64,000 nucleotides of DNA from contig DIDP01000006.1 of the NCBI GenBank assembly GCA_002418205.1, positions 87,698 to 151,697 on the forward strand, written 5' to 3'. Source of the stretch: Anaerolineales bacterium UBA5797 (GTDB lineage Bacteria; Chloroflexota; Anaerolineae; Anaerolineales; Villigracilaceae). This document shows, piece after piece, positions 49,732-57,387 of the stretch (position 1 is the first letter of the stretch; each line of letters starts with the position of its first letter). The position numbers and the translations under genes were made by a program. The notes under the pieces are model-generated. The model made no database searches. It was given only the letters and a program-made list of their open reading frames with translations, and was not told the DNA's origin.

Positions 49732-51594
49732 ATGGAAATCCCCGAAAAGATCCAGGGCATCCTTGCCACGCTCCCATCCAAACCCGGTTGTTATCTGATG
49801 AAAAACGCCGGGGCGAAGATCATTTATGTCGGCAAGGCGATCAACCTCAAGAACCGCGTCCGTTCCTACTTCCACGCGGATTCCAGCCACGACAACAAAA
49901 CGCGCCGCCTCGTGCGCGAGATCGCGAATATCGAATGGATCGTCGTCGGGTCCGAACTGGAAGCGCTCATCCTCGAGATGAACCTCATCAAGAAGCACCG
50001 CCCGAAATACAACGTGCGGCTCAAGGATGACAAGCGCTATCCATACATCAAGATCCATTGGGCAGACCCATTCCCCAAGGTGACCGTCACGCGCCAAATG
50101 GCAGACGACGGTTCGCGTTATTTCGGTCCGTACACATCGGCGTGGGCGGTCTATCAGACACTGGACGTGCTGCGCAAGGTCTTCCCCTATCTGACCTGCG
50201 ACCGCGAGATCACCGGGATGGACAAACGTGCGTGTCTTTACTACGACATCAAGCTGTGTACCGCTCCCTGCATCGGCGCGGTCGACCAGGCGGGATACCG
50301 TCAAATGATCTCCGACCTGATGGATTTCCTCAACGGACACAGTGAAGCCATCGTGCAGCGCATCGAACGGGACATGCTGAAAGCCTCGGAGGAAATGCGC
50401 TTCGAGAAAGCCGCCGCCTTGCGCGACCAGCTCAAAGCCATCCAGAACATCATCGAAAGACAACGCATCGTCTTTGCAACGGACTATATCGATTCGGATG
50501 TCCTTGCCATGGCGCGCAGTGACGGGGAAGCCTGCGTGCAGGTCTTCTTCATCCGCGGCGGCAAATTGATCGGACGCGAGTATTTCATCCTCGAAGGGAC
50601 GGAGGACGCGGCGGATTCCGAAGTGATGGAACAGTTCGTCACCCAGTTCTACACCGAAGCCGCCAACATCCCGGAACAGGTGATGCTCCCGCAGCAACTC
50701 GAGGAGGCGCGGATCATCGGTCAATGGCTTCGCTCGAAGCGCGGCGGCAAAAAGGTCGAATTCTTTGTGCCGAAGGAAGGTCAGCCGCACGATCTGGTGC
50801 AGATGGCAACCGAGAACGCCACAGAGACCCTGCAAGCCCTGCGCGCCCAATGGCAGGCAGACACGCACAAACAGGAACAGGCGCTGGCTGAATTGCAGGA
50901 GGCATTGAAACTGCCCGAACCCCCCAACCGGATCGAGTGCTATGATATTTCCAACACACAGGGGACGGCGATCGTCGGCGCGATGGTGGTCTTCACGCAA
51001 GGTGTGCCGGATAAAAAGCTGTACCGCAAATTTAACATCGAGAGCGTGGTCGGCGCGCCGGATGACTTCGCTTCGATGGAAGAGATGTTAACGCGCCGAT
51101 TCCGAAGATGGAAAGCGGCTCAGGAAACGGCAGGCCAGCCCGGGTCCAAACCGGACGCGTCGTTCTCCTTCCTGCCGGACCTCATCATCATCGACGGCGG
51201 CAAGGGCCAGTTGAGCCGCGCCGTGCAAGTCCTAGAAAAGTTCGAATTGACGGACAAGGTTCCGGTGGTCGGGCTTGCAAAACAGCAGGAGGAGATCTTC
51301 TTCCCGCACAGGTCAGATTCGCTACTGCTGCCGCGTCATTCACAGGGGCTTTATCTTGTACAGCGCATCCGGGACGAGGCGCATCGTTACGGGATCACAG
51401 CCCATCGCAAAAAGCGGCAGAAACTCGGCATGGCTTCCCAATTGGATTCGATCCCCGGCATCGGGCCCGCCCGCCGCAAGGCGCTCTTGAAACATTTCGG
51501 TTCTGTGGATAAGATTAGGGAGGCTTCACTGGATGAATTGAAATCCGTTGTGCCTGACGACGCGGCACAATCCATAAAGGCACACCTCGAATGA
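49732..51594 (+). CDS. uvrC: excinuclease ABC subunit C
   Basis: 620-residue nuclease that makes both incisions in nucleotide excision repair after UvrA/UvrB recognition. The GIY-YIG domain is at 1-100 (PGCYLMKNAGAKIIYVGKA), the UVR motif near 205-240, the RNase H-like endonuclease with ECYDISNTQG and LIIIDGGKGQLSRA in the middle, and a helix-hairpin-helix pair at the C-terminus (SIPGIGPARRKALL). A longer open frame upstream runs antisense to the Yip1-like gene and is not taken. The stop overlaps the next gene's start by four bases. Confidence 0.96.
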   Translation: MEIPEKIQGILATLPSKPGCYLMKNAGAKIIYVGKAINLKNRVRSYFHADSSHDNKTRRLVREIANIEWIVVGSELEALILEMNLIKKHRPKYNVRLKDDKRYPYIKIHWADPFPKVTVTRQMADDGSRYFGPYTSAWAVYQTLDVLRKVFPYLTCDREITGMDKRACLYYDIKLCTAPCIGAVDQAGYRQMISDLMDFLNGHSEAIVQRIERDMLKASEEMRFEKAAALRDQLKAIQNIIERQRIVFATDYIDSDVLAMARSDGEACVQVFFIRGGKLIGREYFILEGTEDAADSEVMEQFVTQFYTEAANIPEQVMLPQQLEEARIIGQWLRSKRGGKKVEFFVPKEGQPHDLVQMATENATETLQALRAQWQADTHKQEQALAELQEALKLPEPPNRIECYDISNTQGTAIVGAMVVFTQGVPDKKLYRKFNIESVVGAPDDFASMEEMLTRRFRRWKAAQETAGQPGSKPDASFSFLPDLIIIDGGKGQLSRAVQVLEKFELTDKVPVVGLAKQQEEIFFPHRSDSLLLPRHSQGLYLVQRIRDEAHRYGITAHRKKRQKLGMASQLDSIPGIGPARRKALLKHFGSVDKIREASLDELKSVVPDDAAQSIKAHLE

Positions 51595-51971
51595 GACAAG
51601 TCTGGACAATCGACGACGATGAAGAAATGAGCCGCGCGGTCGGGCTGATGTTGCAAATGTTGGACTGCGACGTGACGGCTTTCCATAATGTCCGCCCGGC
51701 TGCCCAGTTGCTGGTCACAGGCAGAAAGCCCGACCTGCTAATTCTGGACATCAATATGCCGGAGGTGACCGGCCTGGATATGGTCGAATTCATCCGGCGG
51801 CGGCCGGAGACCAAAGACCTGCCGATCGTGATGCTTTCCTCCGAAGCGGCAGATTCGATGGTCGATGAGGCGCTTGCGTTGGGAGCTGATTCGTATGTGA
51901 TGAAACCGGTCACGCTCGAGGAACTTGAAAAGGCGATGGCTACCGCCTTTTACAAACATCTGAAACCGTGA
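51591..51971 (+). CDS. single-domain response regulator
   Basis: 126-residue receiver with Asp8-Asp9, phosphoacceptor Asp53 in LILDINMPEV, and the Ser and Lys of MLSSEA and VMKPV. It has no output domain. The ATGA overlap with uvrC makes co-translation likely. A 48-residue membrane protein starts eight bases after it. Like the receiver next to moeA, it is an orphan with no kinase close by. Target unknown. Confidence 0.85.
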   Translation: MRQVWTIDDDEEMSRAVGLMLQMLDCDVTAFHNVRPAAQLLVTGRKPDLLILDINMPEVTGLDMVEFIRRRPETKDLPIVMLSSEAADSMVDEALALGADSYVMKPVTLEELEKAMATAFYKHLKP

Positions 51972-51978
51972 GAAGGAA

Positions 51979-52125
51979 ATGGCAAATAAAAAAACGAATA
52001 CAAAAAAACAAATGACATCCTCCGAGAACCGCGAACGAAGACGAGTGAGAACGCTTCAACTGATCTTCATCGGGTTTTCCGTCATTCTCATTCTGTCGAT
52101 GGTACTTTCGCTGGCAAGCAGATAA
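51979..52125 (+). CDS. 48-residue single-helix membrane protein
   Basis: A small open frame with GAAGGA just before the ATG. Residues 1-26 are strongly basic (MANKKTNTKKQM, then RERRRVR) and residues 27-45 are one hydrophobic helix (LQLIFIGFSVILILSM). It follows the receiver gene by seven bases, so it is probably the last gene of the uvrC operon. The charge pattern predicts a cytoplasmic basic tail. No family recognised. Confidence 0.6.
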   Translation: MANKKTNTKKQMTSSENRERRRVRTLQLIFIGFSVILILSMVLSLASR

Positions 52126-52141
52126 TCCATCCTATCGCTGG

Positions 52142-52147
52142 TATAAT
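52142..52147 (+). promoter_or_regulatory. possible -10 of prfA
   Basis: TATAAT stands 135 bases upstream of the prfA start; the leader RNA would contain the palindromic element at 52191-52269. No clear -35. Confidence 0.35.
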
Positions 52148-52190
52148 CCCTGCCGCGCGGCGAACGATGCCGCGCTTTATTCTGATTACC

Positions 52191-52269
52191 GTCATTGCGA
52201 GCCTCGCAGGGGCGAAGCAATCCCATACCCGGGAGGAGATTGCTTCGTCGCTTCGCTCCTCGCAATGAC
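52191..52269. repeat. dispersed palindromic element (GTCATTGCGAG type) before prfA
   Basis: Outer arms GTCATTGCGAG (52191-52201) and CTCGCAATGAC (52259-52269) are exact inverse complements, and inner arms CGAAGCAATC / GATTGCTTCG (52213-52222, 52238-52247) also match. It can fold into a long cruciform or RNA hairpin. Elements with these arms occur widely in bacterial genomes as non-coding repeats. Its right arm ends just before the prfA ribosome-binding site. Confidence 0.7.
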
Positions 52270-52282
52270 AGAGGAAAACAAT

Positions 52283-53356
52283 ATGCTCGACAAACTTAAA
52301 GGCATCGAAGAACGTTACGAACAGCTCGGCAACGAATTGCTCGAAGTGGGCAATAACTATCAACGCGCCGCCGAGATCAACAAGGAACGCGTGGACCTGG
52401 AGGAGATCGTCGGCAAGGCGAAGGAATATCGTCAGGCGATGAAAAGCCTGGAGGAAGCCAGGACAATCCTCGAGTCCGAAAAGGACGCGGAACTGGTCGC
52501 ATTGGCGGAAGCCGACATCGAGGATCTGACTCCAAAGATCGAGGAACTCGAACGACAGATCAAAAGCATGCTGGTCCCGAAGGATCCGCGTGACGACAAG
52601 AACGTCATCATGGAGATCCGCGCGGGCACCGGCGGCGATGAAGCCGCGATCTTCGCCGGAGACCTGTTCCGCATGTATTCGCGTTACGCGGATGAACAAC
52701 GCTGGAAGAGCGAGATCCTTTCTGAAAATGCAATCGGGGTTGGCGGCTACAAGGAGGTGATCTTCGAGATCCGCGGCAGGGGCGCTTATTCCAAGTTGAA
52801 GTACGAATCGGGTGTGCATCGCGTCCAGCGCGTGCCCGCCACTGAATCACAGGGACGCATCCACACTTCCACGGCGACCGTTGCAGTGCTCGCTGAAGTG
52901 GACGACGTCGAGATCGACATCCCCGACAGCGATATCGAGATCGAAGTCTATCGTTCCTCCGGCGCGGGCGGGCAGAACGTGCAAAAGAACTCGACCGCGG
53001 TGCGCCTCTATCACAAACCGACCGGCATGGTGGTCACCTGCCAGGATGAGCGCTCGCAGTTGCAGAATAAAATGCGCGCCATGAGCATCCTGCGCGCCCG
53101 CTTGTACGAATTGGAAGAGGAAAAACGTCGCGCCGAACTCGAAGCGAACCGCCGCTCACAGGTCGGCACCGGCGAACGCTCCGAAAAGATCCGCACCTAC
53201 AACTATCCACAGAACCGCGTAACCGATCACCGCATCGGTCTCTCCAATTACAACCTGCCCGCGGTCATGGATGGCAGCATCGATGAATTCATCGAGGAAC
53301 TCTCCACGCGCGACGAGGCGGAACGTCTTGCCGCCAGCGGCGTGGACGAGGATTGA
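52283..53356 (+). CDS. prfA: peptide chain release factor 1
   Basis: 357-residue factor that ends translation at UAA and UAG. The catalytic GGQ lies near residue 230 (SSGAGGQNVQKNS), and RVPATESQGR and RIHTSTATVAV are standard. The ATG at 52283 has AGAGGA about eight bases upstream. An in-frame ATG at 52265 is formed by the end of the palindromic repeat and is not taken as the start. prmC, the enzyme that methylates the GGQ glutamine, follows directly. Confidence 0.96.
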   Translation: MLDKLKGIEERYEQLGNELLEVGNNYQRAAEINKERVDLEEIVGKAKEYRQAMKSLEEARTILESEKDAELVALAEADIEDLTPKIEELERQIKSMLVPKDPRDDKNVIMEIRAGTGGDEAAIFAGDLFRMYSRYADEQRWKSEILSENAIGVGGYKEVIFEIRGRGAYSKLKYESGVHRVQRVPATESQGRIHTSTATVAVLAEVDDVEIDIPDSDIEIEVYRSSGAGGQNVQKNSTAVRLYHKPTGMVVTCQDERSQLQNKMRAMSILRARLYELEEEKRRAELEANRRSQVGTGERSEKIRTYNYPQNRVTDHRIGLSNYNLPAVMDGSIDEFIEELSTRDEAERLAASGVDED

Positions 53357-53366
53357 ATCCGGCCGG

Positions 53367-54218
53367 ATGAACCCCACGCTTCTCTCGGACATCACGACCC
53401 GCCTCGCTTCGATCAGCGACACCTCCGCTTTGGACGCTTCCGTTTTACTTGCCCAAGTCGTCCACAAGCCGCGCACATGGGTCATGTCCCACCCCGAATT
53501 GACCCTTTCCAACGAACAACAAAAACAACTGGAGGATTCACTCGAGCGACTCGAAGCCGGTGAGTCATTTCCGTATGTGCTGGGTCACTGGGAATTTTTC
53601 GGGCTGGAATTCGACATCACACCCGACGTACTCATCCCGCGCCCGGAGACGGAATTGCTCGTTGAAAAGGCGATCGCCTGGCTGCAGGGATCGCCCGTCC
53701 GCCGCACTGTTGCAGATGTGGGGACAGGCTCGGGGATCATTGCCATCACGATCGCAAAAAATGTTCCGGATGTCAGGATCCTGGCCACGGACATCTCCGA
53801 AGAGGCACTTGAAGTCGCCCGCCGGAATGCCCAAAAACTCGACGTTGCCAAACACATCGAATTCGTCCAGTGCGATATTCTCCCCCAACACCCCAACTCA
53901 TTGCCCACCGAAGGACACTTCGACCTTATCTGCGCCAACCTGCCCTACATCCCCACAGAGACTTTGCGAAGCCTGCCGGTCTTCGGGCACGAACCGACCA
54001 TCGCCCTCGACGGTGGCGCCGATGGGCTTGACCTCTTTCGCAAATTGATGAAGATCGCGCCTGAATGGCTCGCGCCAAACGGCATGATCCTGCTCGAGAT
54101 CGAAGCCACCCTCGGCATAAAGGCGCTCGATCTTGCGTACGACATGTTCAATCAGGCTGCGATCCATTTGCACCAGGATCTGGCTGGGCATGACCGATTG
54201 CTTGAGGTTCAACTATGA
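53367..54218 (+). CDS. prmC: release factor glutamine methyltransferase
   Basis: 283-residue SAM enzyme that methylates the Gln of the GGQ loop in release factors. The N-terminal helical part is followed by DVGTGSGIIAI (SAM site) and NLPYIP, the variant of the NPPY active-site motif near residue 191. It starts 10 bases after prfA, and its stop overlaps the tsaC start by four bases. An in-frame longer start lies within prfA and is not needed. Confidence 0.94.
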   Translation: MNPTLLSDITTRLASISDTSALDASVLLAQVVHKPRTWVMSHPELTLSNEQQKQLEDSLERLEAGESFPYVLGHWEFFGLEFDITPDVLIPRPETELLVEKAIAWLQGSPVRRTVADVGTGSGIIAITIAKNVPDVRILATDISEEALEVARRNAQKLDVAKHIEFVQCDILPQHPNSLPTEGHFDLICANLPYIPTETLRSLPVFGHEPTIALDGGADGLDLFRKLMKIAPEWLAPNGMILLEIEATLGIKALDLAYDMFNQAAIHLHQDLAGHDRLLEVQL

Positions 54219-54829
54219 ACACCATCATCCTCCCCGCAAATTCTCCAGACACGATAAAACACGCGCTCGAAATAATGCGCCGCGGCGGACTTGTTGCCTT
54301 CCCCACCGACACGGTCTATGGCGTTGGTACGCTGGCATTCGATGGCGCCGCCGTCGAATCGATCTACACAGCAAAAGACCGTCCCGTTGAAAAAGCCATC
54401 CCTGTACTGATCGGCGACTCGGAGGATATGGAAAAAGTTGGGATGAACATTCCCGAGGCTGCCCATAAACTTGCTGCCCGCTTCTGGCCCGGACCCCTGA
54501 CCTGCGTCATCCCCAAACAGCCGACTCTTCCCGAAGCCGTTTCCGCCACATCCACCGTTGGGGTCCGCGTGCCGGACCATGATTTTGCGCGTGCCCTGCT
54601 CCGCGCGGCAGGACCGATGGCAGTAACCTCCGCAAACATCTCCGGGCAGGAGAGTCCCTCCACTGCACAGGAGGTATTCGAGCAACTCAACGGCAGGATC
54701 GAACTCATCATCGACGGCGGGAGAACGCCCGGAGGAGTCCCTTCAACCGTTGTGGACTGTTCAACCAGCGAAGTGAAGATCGTGCGCGAAGGGCCGATAT
54801 CATTGGAGCAATTGAACTCGGTTCTTTGA
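54215..54829 (+). CDS. tsaC: threonylcarbamoyl-AMP synthase
   Basis: 204-residue YrdC/Sua5-fold protein that forms threonylcarbamoyl-AMP from threonine, bicarbonate and ATP for tRNA t6A. GLVAFPTDTVYGVGTLAFD at about 25-43, the KDRP motif, FWPGPLT and TSANISG are family signatures. There is no C-terminal Sua5 domain. It overlaps prmC by four bases. TsaD, which uses the product, is encoded head-on about 300 bases away. Confidence 0.94.
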   Translation: MNTIILPANSPDTIKHALEIMRRGGLVAFPTDTVYGVGTLAFDGAAVESIYTAKDRPVEKAIPVLIGDSEDMEKVGMNIPEAAHKLAARFWPGPLTCVIPKQPTLPEAVSATSTVGVRVPDHDFARALLRAAGPMAVTSANISGQESPSTAQEVFEQLNGRIELIIDGGRTPGGVPSTVVDCSTSEVKIVREGPISLEQLNSVL

Positions 54830-54925
54830 TCTCCCCCAGCCGTTGAAATTTCTAATTCTGTTATCACCCTTTGTTCAGCAAGACTTTATCTTGGGGGATA
54901 AAATATGAATCGATTTCTCCTCAAC

Positions 54926-54962
54926 AAAGCCCCGGCAAATGTACGCAGTTTGTCGGGGCTTT
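54926..54962 (+). terminator. intrinsic terminator after tsaC
   Basis: AAAGCCCCGGCAAA and TTTGTCGGGGCTTT form a 14-bp stem with one G-T pair and a nine-base loop, followed by TT. Confidence 0.75.
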
Positions 54963-55065
54963 TTCTTATACAGAAATCAAGGTTTTTCTCTTATCAAACT
55001 CTAAAGTGTGGTTCAGGTTGCATTAAAGCGCCCGCATATAATGAGTATTGCATTCTCCTTTTCAG

Positions 55066-55107
55066 ACCGCCTAAGGCTCGGGCAAGCCAAAGGCGGTTTG
55101 GGTTTTT
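55066..55107 (+). terminator. nested hairpin with downstream T-run
   Basis: ACCGCCT/AGGCGGT encloses AA bulges and GGCT/AGCC around a six-base loop; TTTTT lies at 55103-55107 on the plus strand only. It ends ten bases before the converging tsaD. Confidence 0.5.
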
Positions 55108-55117
55108 AATGGATATG

Positions 55118-56137
55118 TCACGACAAAGGCCATGTCGGCAGGGCATCCATCTCCAAACCCGATACATGTCCCAATGCATAACGATAATATCCCGCCGCGG
55201 CGATCATGGCGGCATTATCGGTGCACAACGTAAACGCGGGGATATTGACCTTGAACTCGGTCTGCGATTGAAAGATGTTCCGCAAGGGGCGGTTGGCGGA
55301 GACTCCGCCTGCCACGAGGATTTCCTTTGCCTTGTAATCACGGGCGGCTTGCATGGTCTTTTCGAACAGCGTCTCGACCACTGTTGCCTGAAAGGACGCG
55401 GCGATGTCTTCCACCGGGAGCGTTTTACTTTTCTTCTTTAAATCGTTGACTTCATACAACACGGCAGTCTTCAATCCGCTGAACGAAAAATCGTAGGGGT
55501 TATCCAGTTTGGCGCGCGGAAATTTGAAACGCGTCGGGTCGCCGTTTTCGGCAGCCTTCTGCACAGACGGACCACCAGGATAGGAAAGCCCGAGGAGGCG
55601 CGCCACTTTATCGAAAGCCTCACCAGCCGCATCGTCCAGCGTGGAACCGAGACGTTTGTACGTCAGATGATCGGTCATGAGGTTCAGTTCGGTGTGACCG
55701 CCGGAGACGAGCAATGCCATCAACGGGAACTCCGGTTCCGGAGGGACCGATTCCCCGGCGTTATGGATCCATGACGAATAGATGTGCCCTTCGAGATGGT
55801 TGACGCCGACGATGGGCAGGCCGGTGCCGAGCGCAAGCCCCTTCGCCATGTTCATCCCGACGACCAGCGAACCCGCCAGGCCGGGCCCGCGCGTGACCGC
55901 AATCGCATCGATCTCCCTGAAGGTCACATTCGAACCGGCGAGCGCCTGCTCGACCACCGGAATGATGCTCAAGACATGCTGGCGTGAAGCCACCTCGGGG
56001 AAAACGCCGCCATACCGGGCATGGATGTCCATCTGTGATGCGACCGTCGAAGCGAGGAGTGCACGGCCGTTTTCGATGACGGCGCAGGCAGTCTCATCGC
56101 AGGAGGTCTCGATGGCAAGGACGCGGGCGGGCTTCAT
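55118..56137 (-). CDS. tsaD: tRNA N6-adenosine threonylcarbamoyltransferase
   Basis: 339-residue ASKHA-fold enzyme that attaches the threonylcarbamoyl group to A37 of tRNAs. IETSCDETACAV opens the ATP-binding fold; the metal-binding His pair is in NHLEGH near residue 112, and LVSGGHTEL and VAGGVSANRPLR follow. The ATG at 56137 overlaps the M24 peptidase stop by four bases. The open frame is longer by three codons through a GTG, which is not needed. Confidence 0.96.
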   Translation of the reverse strand: MKPARVLAIETSCDETACAVIENGRALLASTVASQMDIHARYGGVFPEVASRQHVLSIIPVVEQALAGSNVTFREIDAIAVTRGPGLAGSLVVGMNMAKGLALGTGLPIVGVNHLEGHIYSSWIHNAGESVPPEPEFPLMALLVSGGHTELNLMTDHLTYKRLGSTLDDAAGEAFDKVARLLGLSYPGGPSVQKAAENGDPTRFKFPRAKLDNPYDFSFSGLKTAVLYEVNDLKKKSKTLPVEDIAASFQATVVETLFEKTMQAARDYKAKEILVAGGVSANRPLRNIFQSQTEFKVNIPAFTLCTDNAAMIAAAGYYRYALGHVSGLEMDALPTWPLS

Positions 56138-57387
56138 TTTTTCCACTTCTTCATCGGCAATACAAAGTCGTACGGATATTCGGCGAGTCTTTCCACAACA
56201 CCATCCGGGCGCACCCAGTAGGTATCCTCGATGCGGAAACCCATTCCCTTTTCGGGGTAATACAAGCCTGGTTCGATGGTGATGACCACACCGGGTTTCA
56301 ACAGATTGTTATTCCCCGCCATCATCAGGCTGGAACCGGGGCGTTCGTGGATGTTCAAGCCGACCCCATGACCCAGGCTGTGCACGTATCCATCCAAAGG
56401 ATTTGTCGTGTTCAACTGAGTCTTGTGTCCCTTCGATTCGAAGTATTCGCAGGTCATTTTTTGATAATCGACAAAATTGGCGTTCAGATCAAGGTTATCG
56501 ATGACCTTGTTGTAAATTTCATGCACCTGATCGTACAAGGCTTGTGCTTCGGGAGTTGCATAACCCAAACTCCATGTGCGGGTGAAATCGTAAAAATACC
56601 CGCCGCCCTTTTCAGCCGGAAAGATATCGAAGACAATGGTCCTGCCCAATGTGATTGGTTCAACGGGGTCTCCCACGGAATGCGGCACGCCCGCGTCGCG
56701 CCCGATCGCAAAGATGACTCCCTCCACATCCACCGCGCCGCGCTCGGCAAGCCAGAGCGCAATTTTGGCTTTTACATCCCCGATCGTGAGCGGACTGCCA
56801 TCCTCCTTCAACAACACCTCATCCTCACGTACAGCGGAGGAGGCAAGCAACTCCTGCACCATACCAACGACCTGCGTGGTCACCGCGCCCATCTTGCGGA
56901 TGCGCGCCACTTCCACATCCTCCTTGGTCTCCATCGCCTGCAGGATCACCGAGTTGAACCCCGACTCGCCGATGAACTCGACATCCGGCAGGAGGTTCAT
57001 CAACTTCGTGATGATCCCAAACGAGTTCGAGATCTCCACCTTGCCATGGATGGCGATCCGTCCCTTGGTCAGGCTGCAATCCGCCAGAATCTTCTGGAAA
57101 CGCAACGCAAACACGGTCTGCATGTCACCGTCCGCCTGCTCCATAAAATCCTGAATGGGATATTCGTTGAACGAACGCGTCTTCAAGCCGCTCTTCGCGG
57201 CTTCGTCCCGTTCCATATCGTTATAAAACAGGATGGGTTCTTCACCCCGTCTTTTCACCAGCAAAGCGCCGCTCACATGTCCGCCGCCGACAAAATAATA
57301 CATGGGCGGATTGTTTTCGGCGTCGCCCAGGATCAAAACAGCATCCAGGTTTTTGGCTTTCATCAATGCATCAAGATCTGACTTCAC
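56134..57387 (-). CDS. M24 family peptidase (Xaa-Pro-type)
   Basis: 417 residues with an N-terminal creatinase-like domain and a C-terminal pita-bread metallopeptidase domain. Likely metal ligands are Asp in VFDIFPAEK and YDFTRTW, His in SLGHGVGLNIHE, and Glu in ITIEPGLYY and FRIEDTYWV. Family members cut X-Pro bonds; substrate cannot be set. The ATGA overlap with tsaD and with selA upstream shows a compact minus-strand operon. It ends in a basic tail (MKKWKK). Confidence 0.88.
   Translation of the reverse strand: MKSDLDALMKAKNLDAVLILGDAENNPPMYYFVGGGHVSGALLVKRRGEEPILFYNDMERDEAAKSGLKTRSFNEYPIQDFMEQADGDMQTVFALRFQKILADCSLTKGRIAIHGKVEISNSFGIITKLMNLLPDVEFIGESGFNSVILQAMETKEDVEVARIRKMGAVTTQVVGMVQELLASSAVREDEVLLKEDGSPLTIGDVKAKIALWLAERGAVDVEGVIFAIGRDAGVPHSVGDPVEPITLGRTIVFDIFPAEKGGGYFYDFTRTWSLGYATPEAQALYDQVHEIYNKVIDNLDLNANFVDYQKMTCEYFESKGHKTQLNTTNPLDGYVHSLGHGVGLNIHERPGSSLMMAGNNNLLKPGVVITIEPGLYYPEKGMGFRIEDTYWVRPDGVVERLAEYPYDFVLPMKKWKK

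Larger units (their letters stand above)
54830..55117 (+). other. tsaC-tsaD intergenic region with two hairpins
   Basis: No protein is seen. The region has TAAAAT at 54899 followed by a terminator at 54926-54962, then TATAAT at 55037-55042 followed by a second hairpin and T-run (55066-55107). These could be decayed gene ends or one or two short RNAs of about 60 nt, but no -35 supports this. Confidence 0.4.

Noticed and set aside
52265..52282. ATG at 52265 as the prfA start
   Set aside because: It is formed by the end arm of a palindromic repeat; the ATG at 52283 has a Shine-Dalgarno sequence at the right distance.
54905..55441. 178-codon frame spanning the tsaC terminator and tsaD 3' end
   Set aside because: It reads through a terminator hairpin and then antisense to tsaD, and has no recognisable domain.
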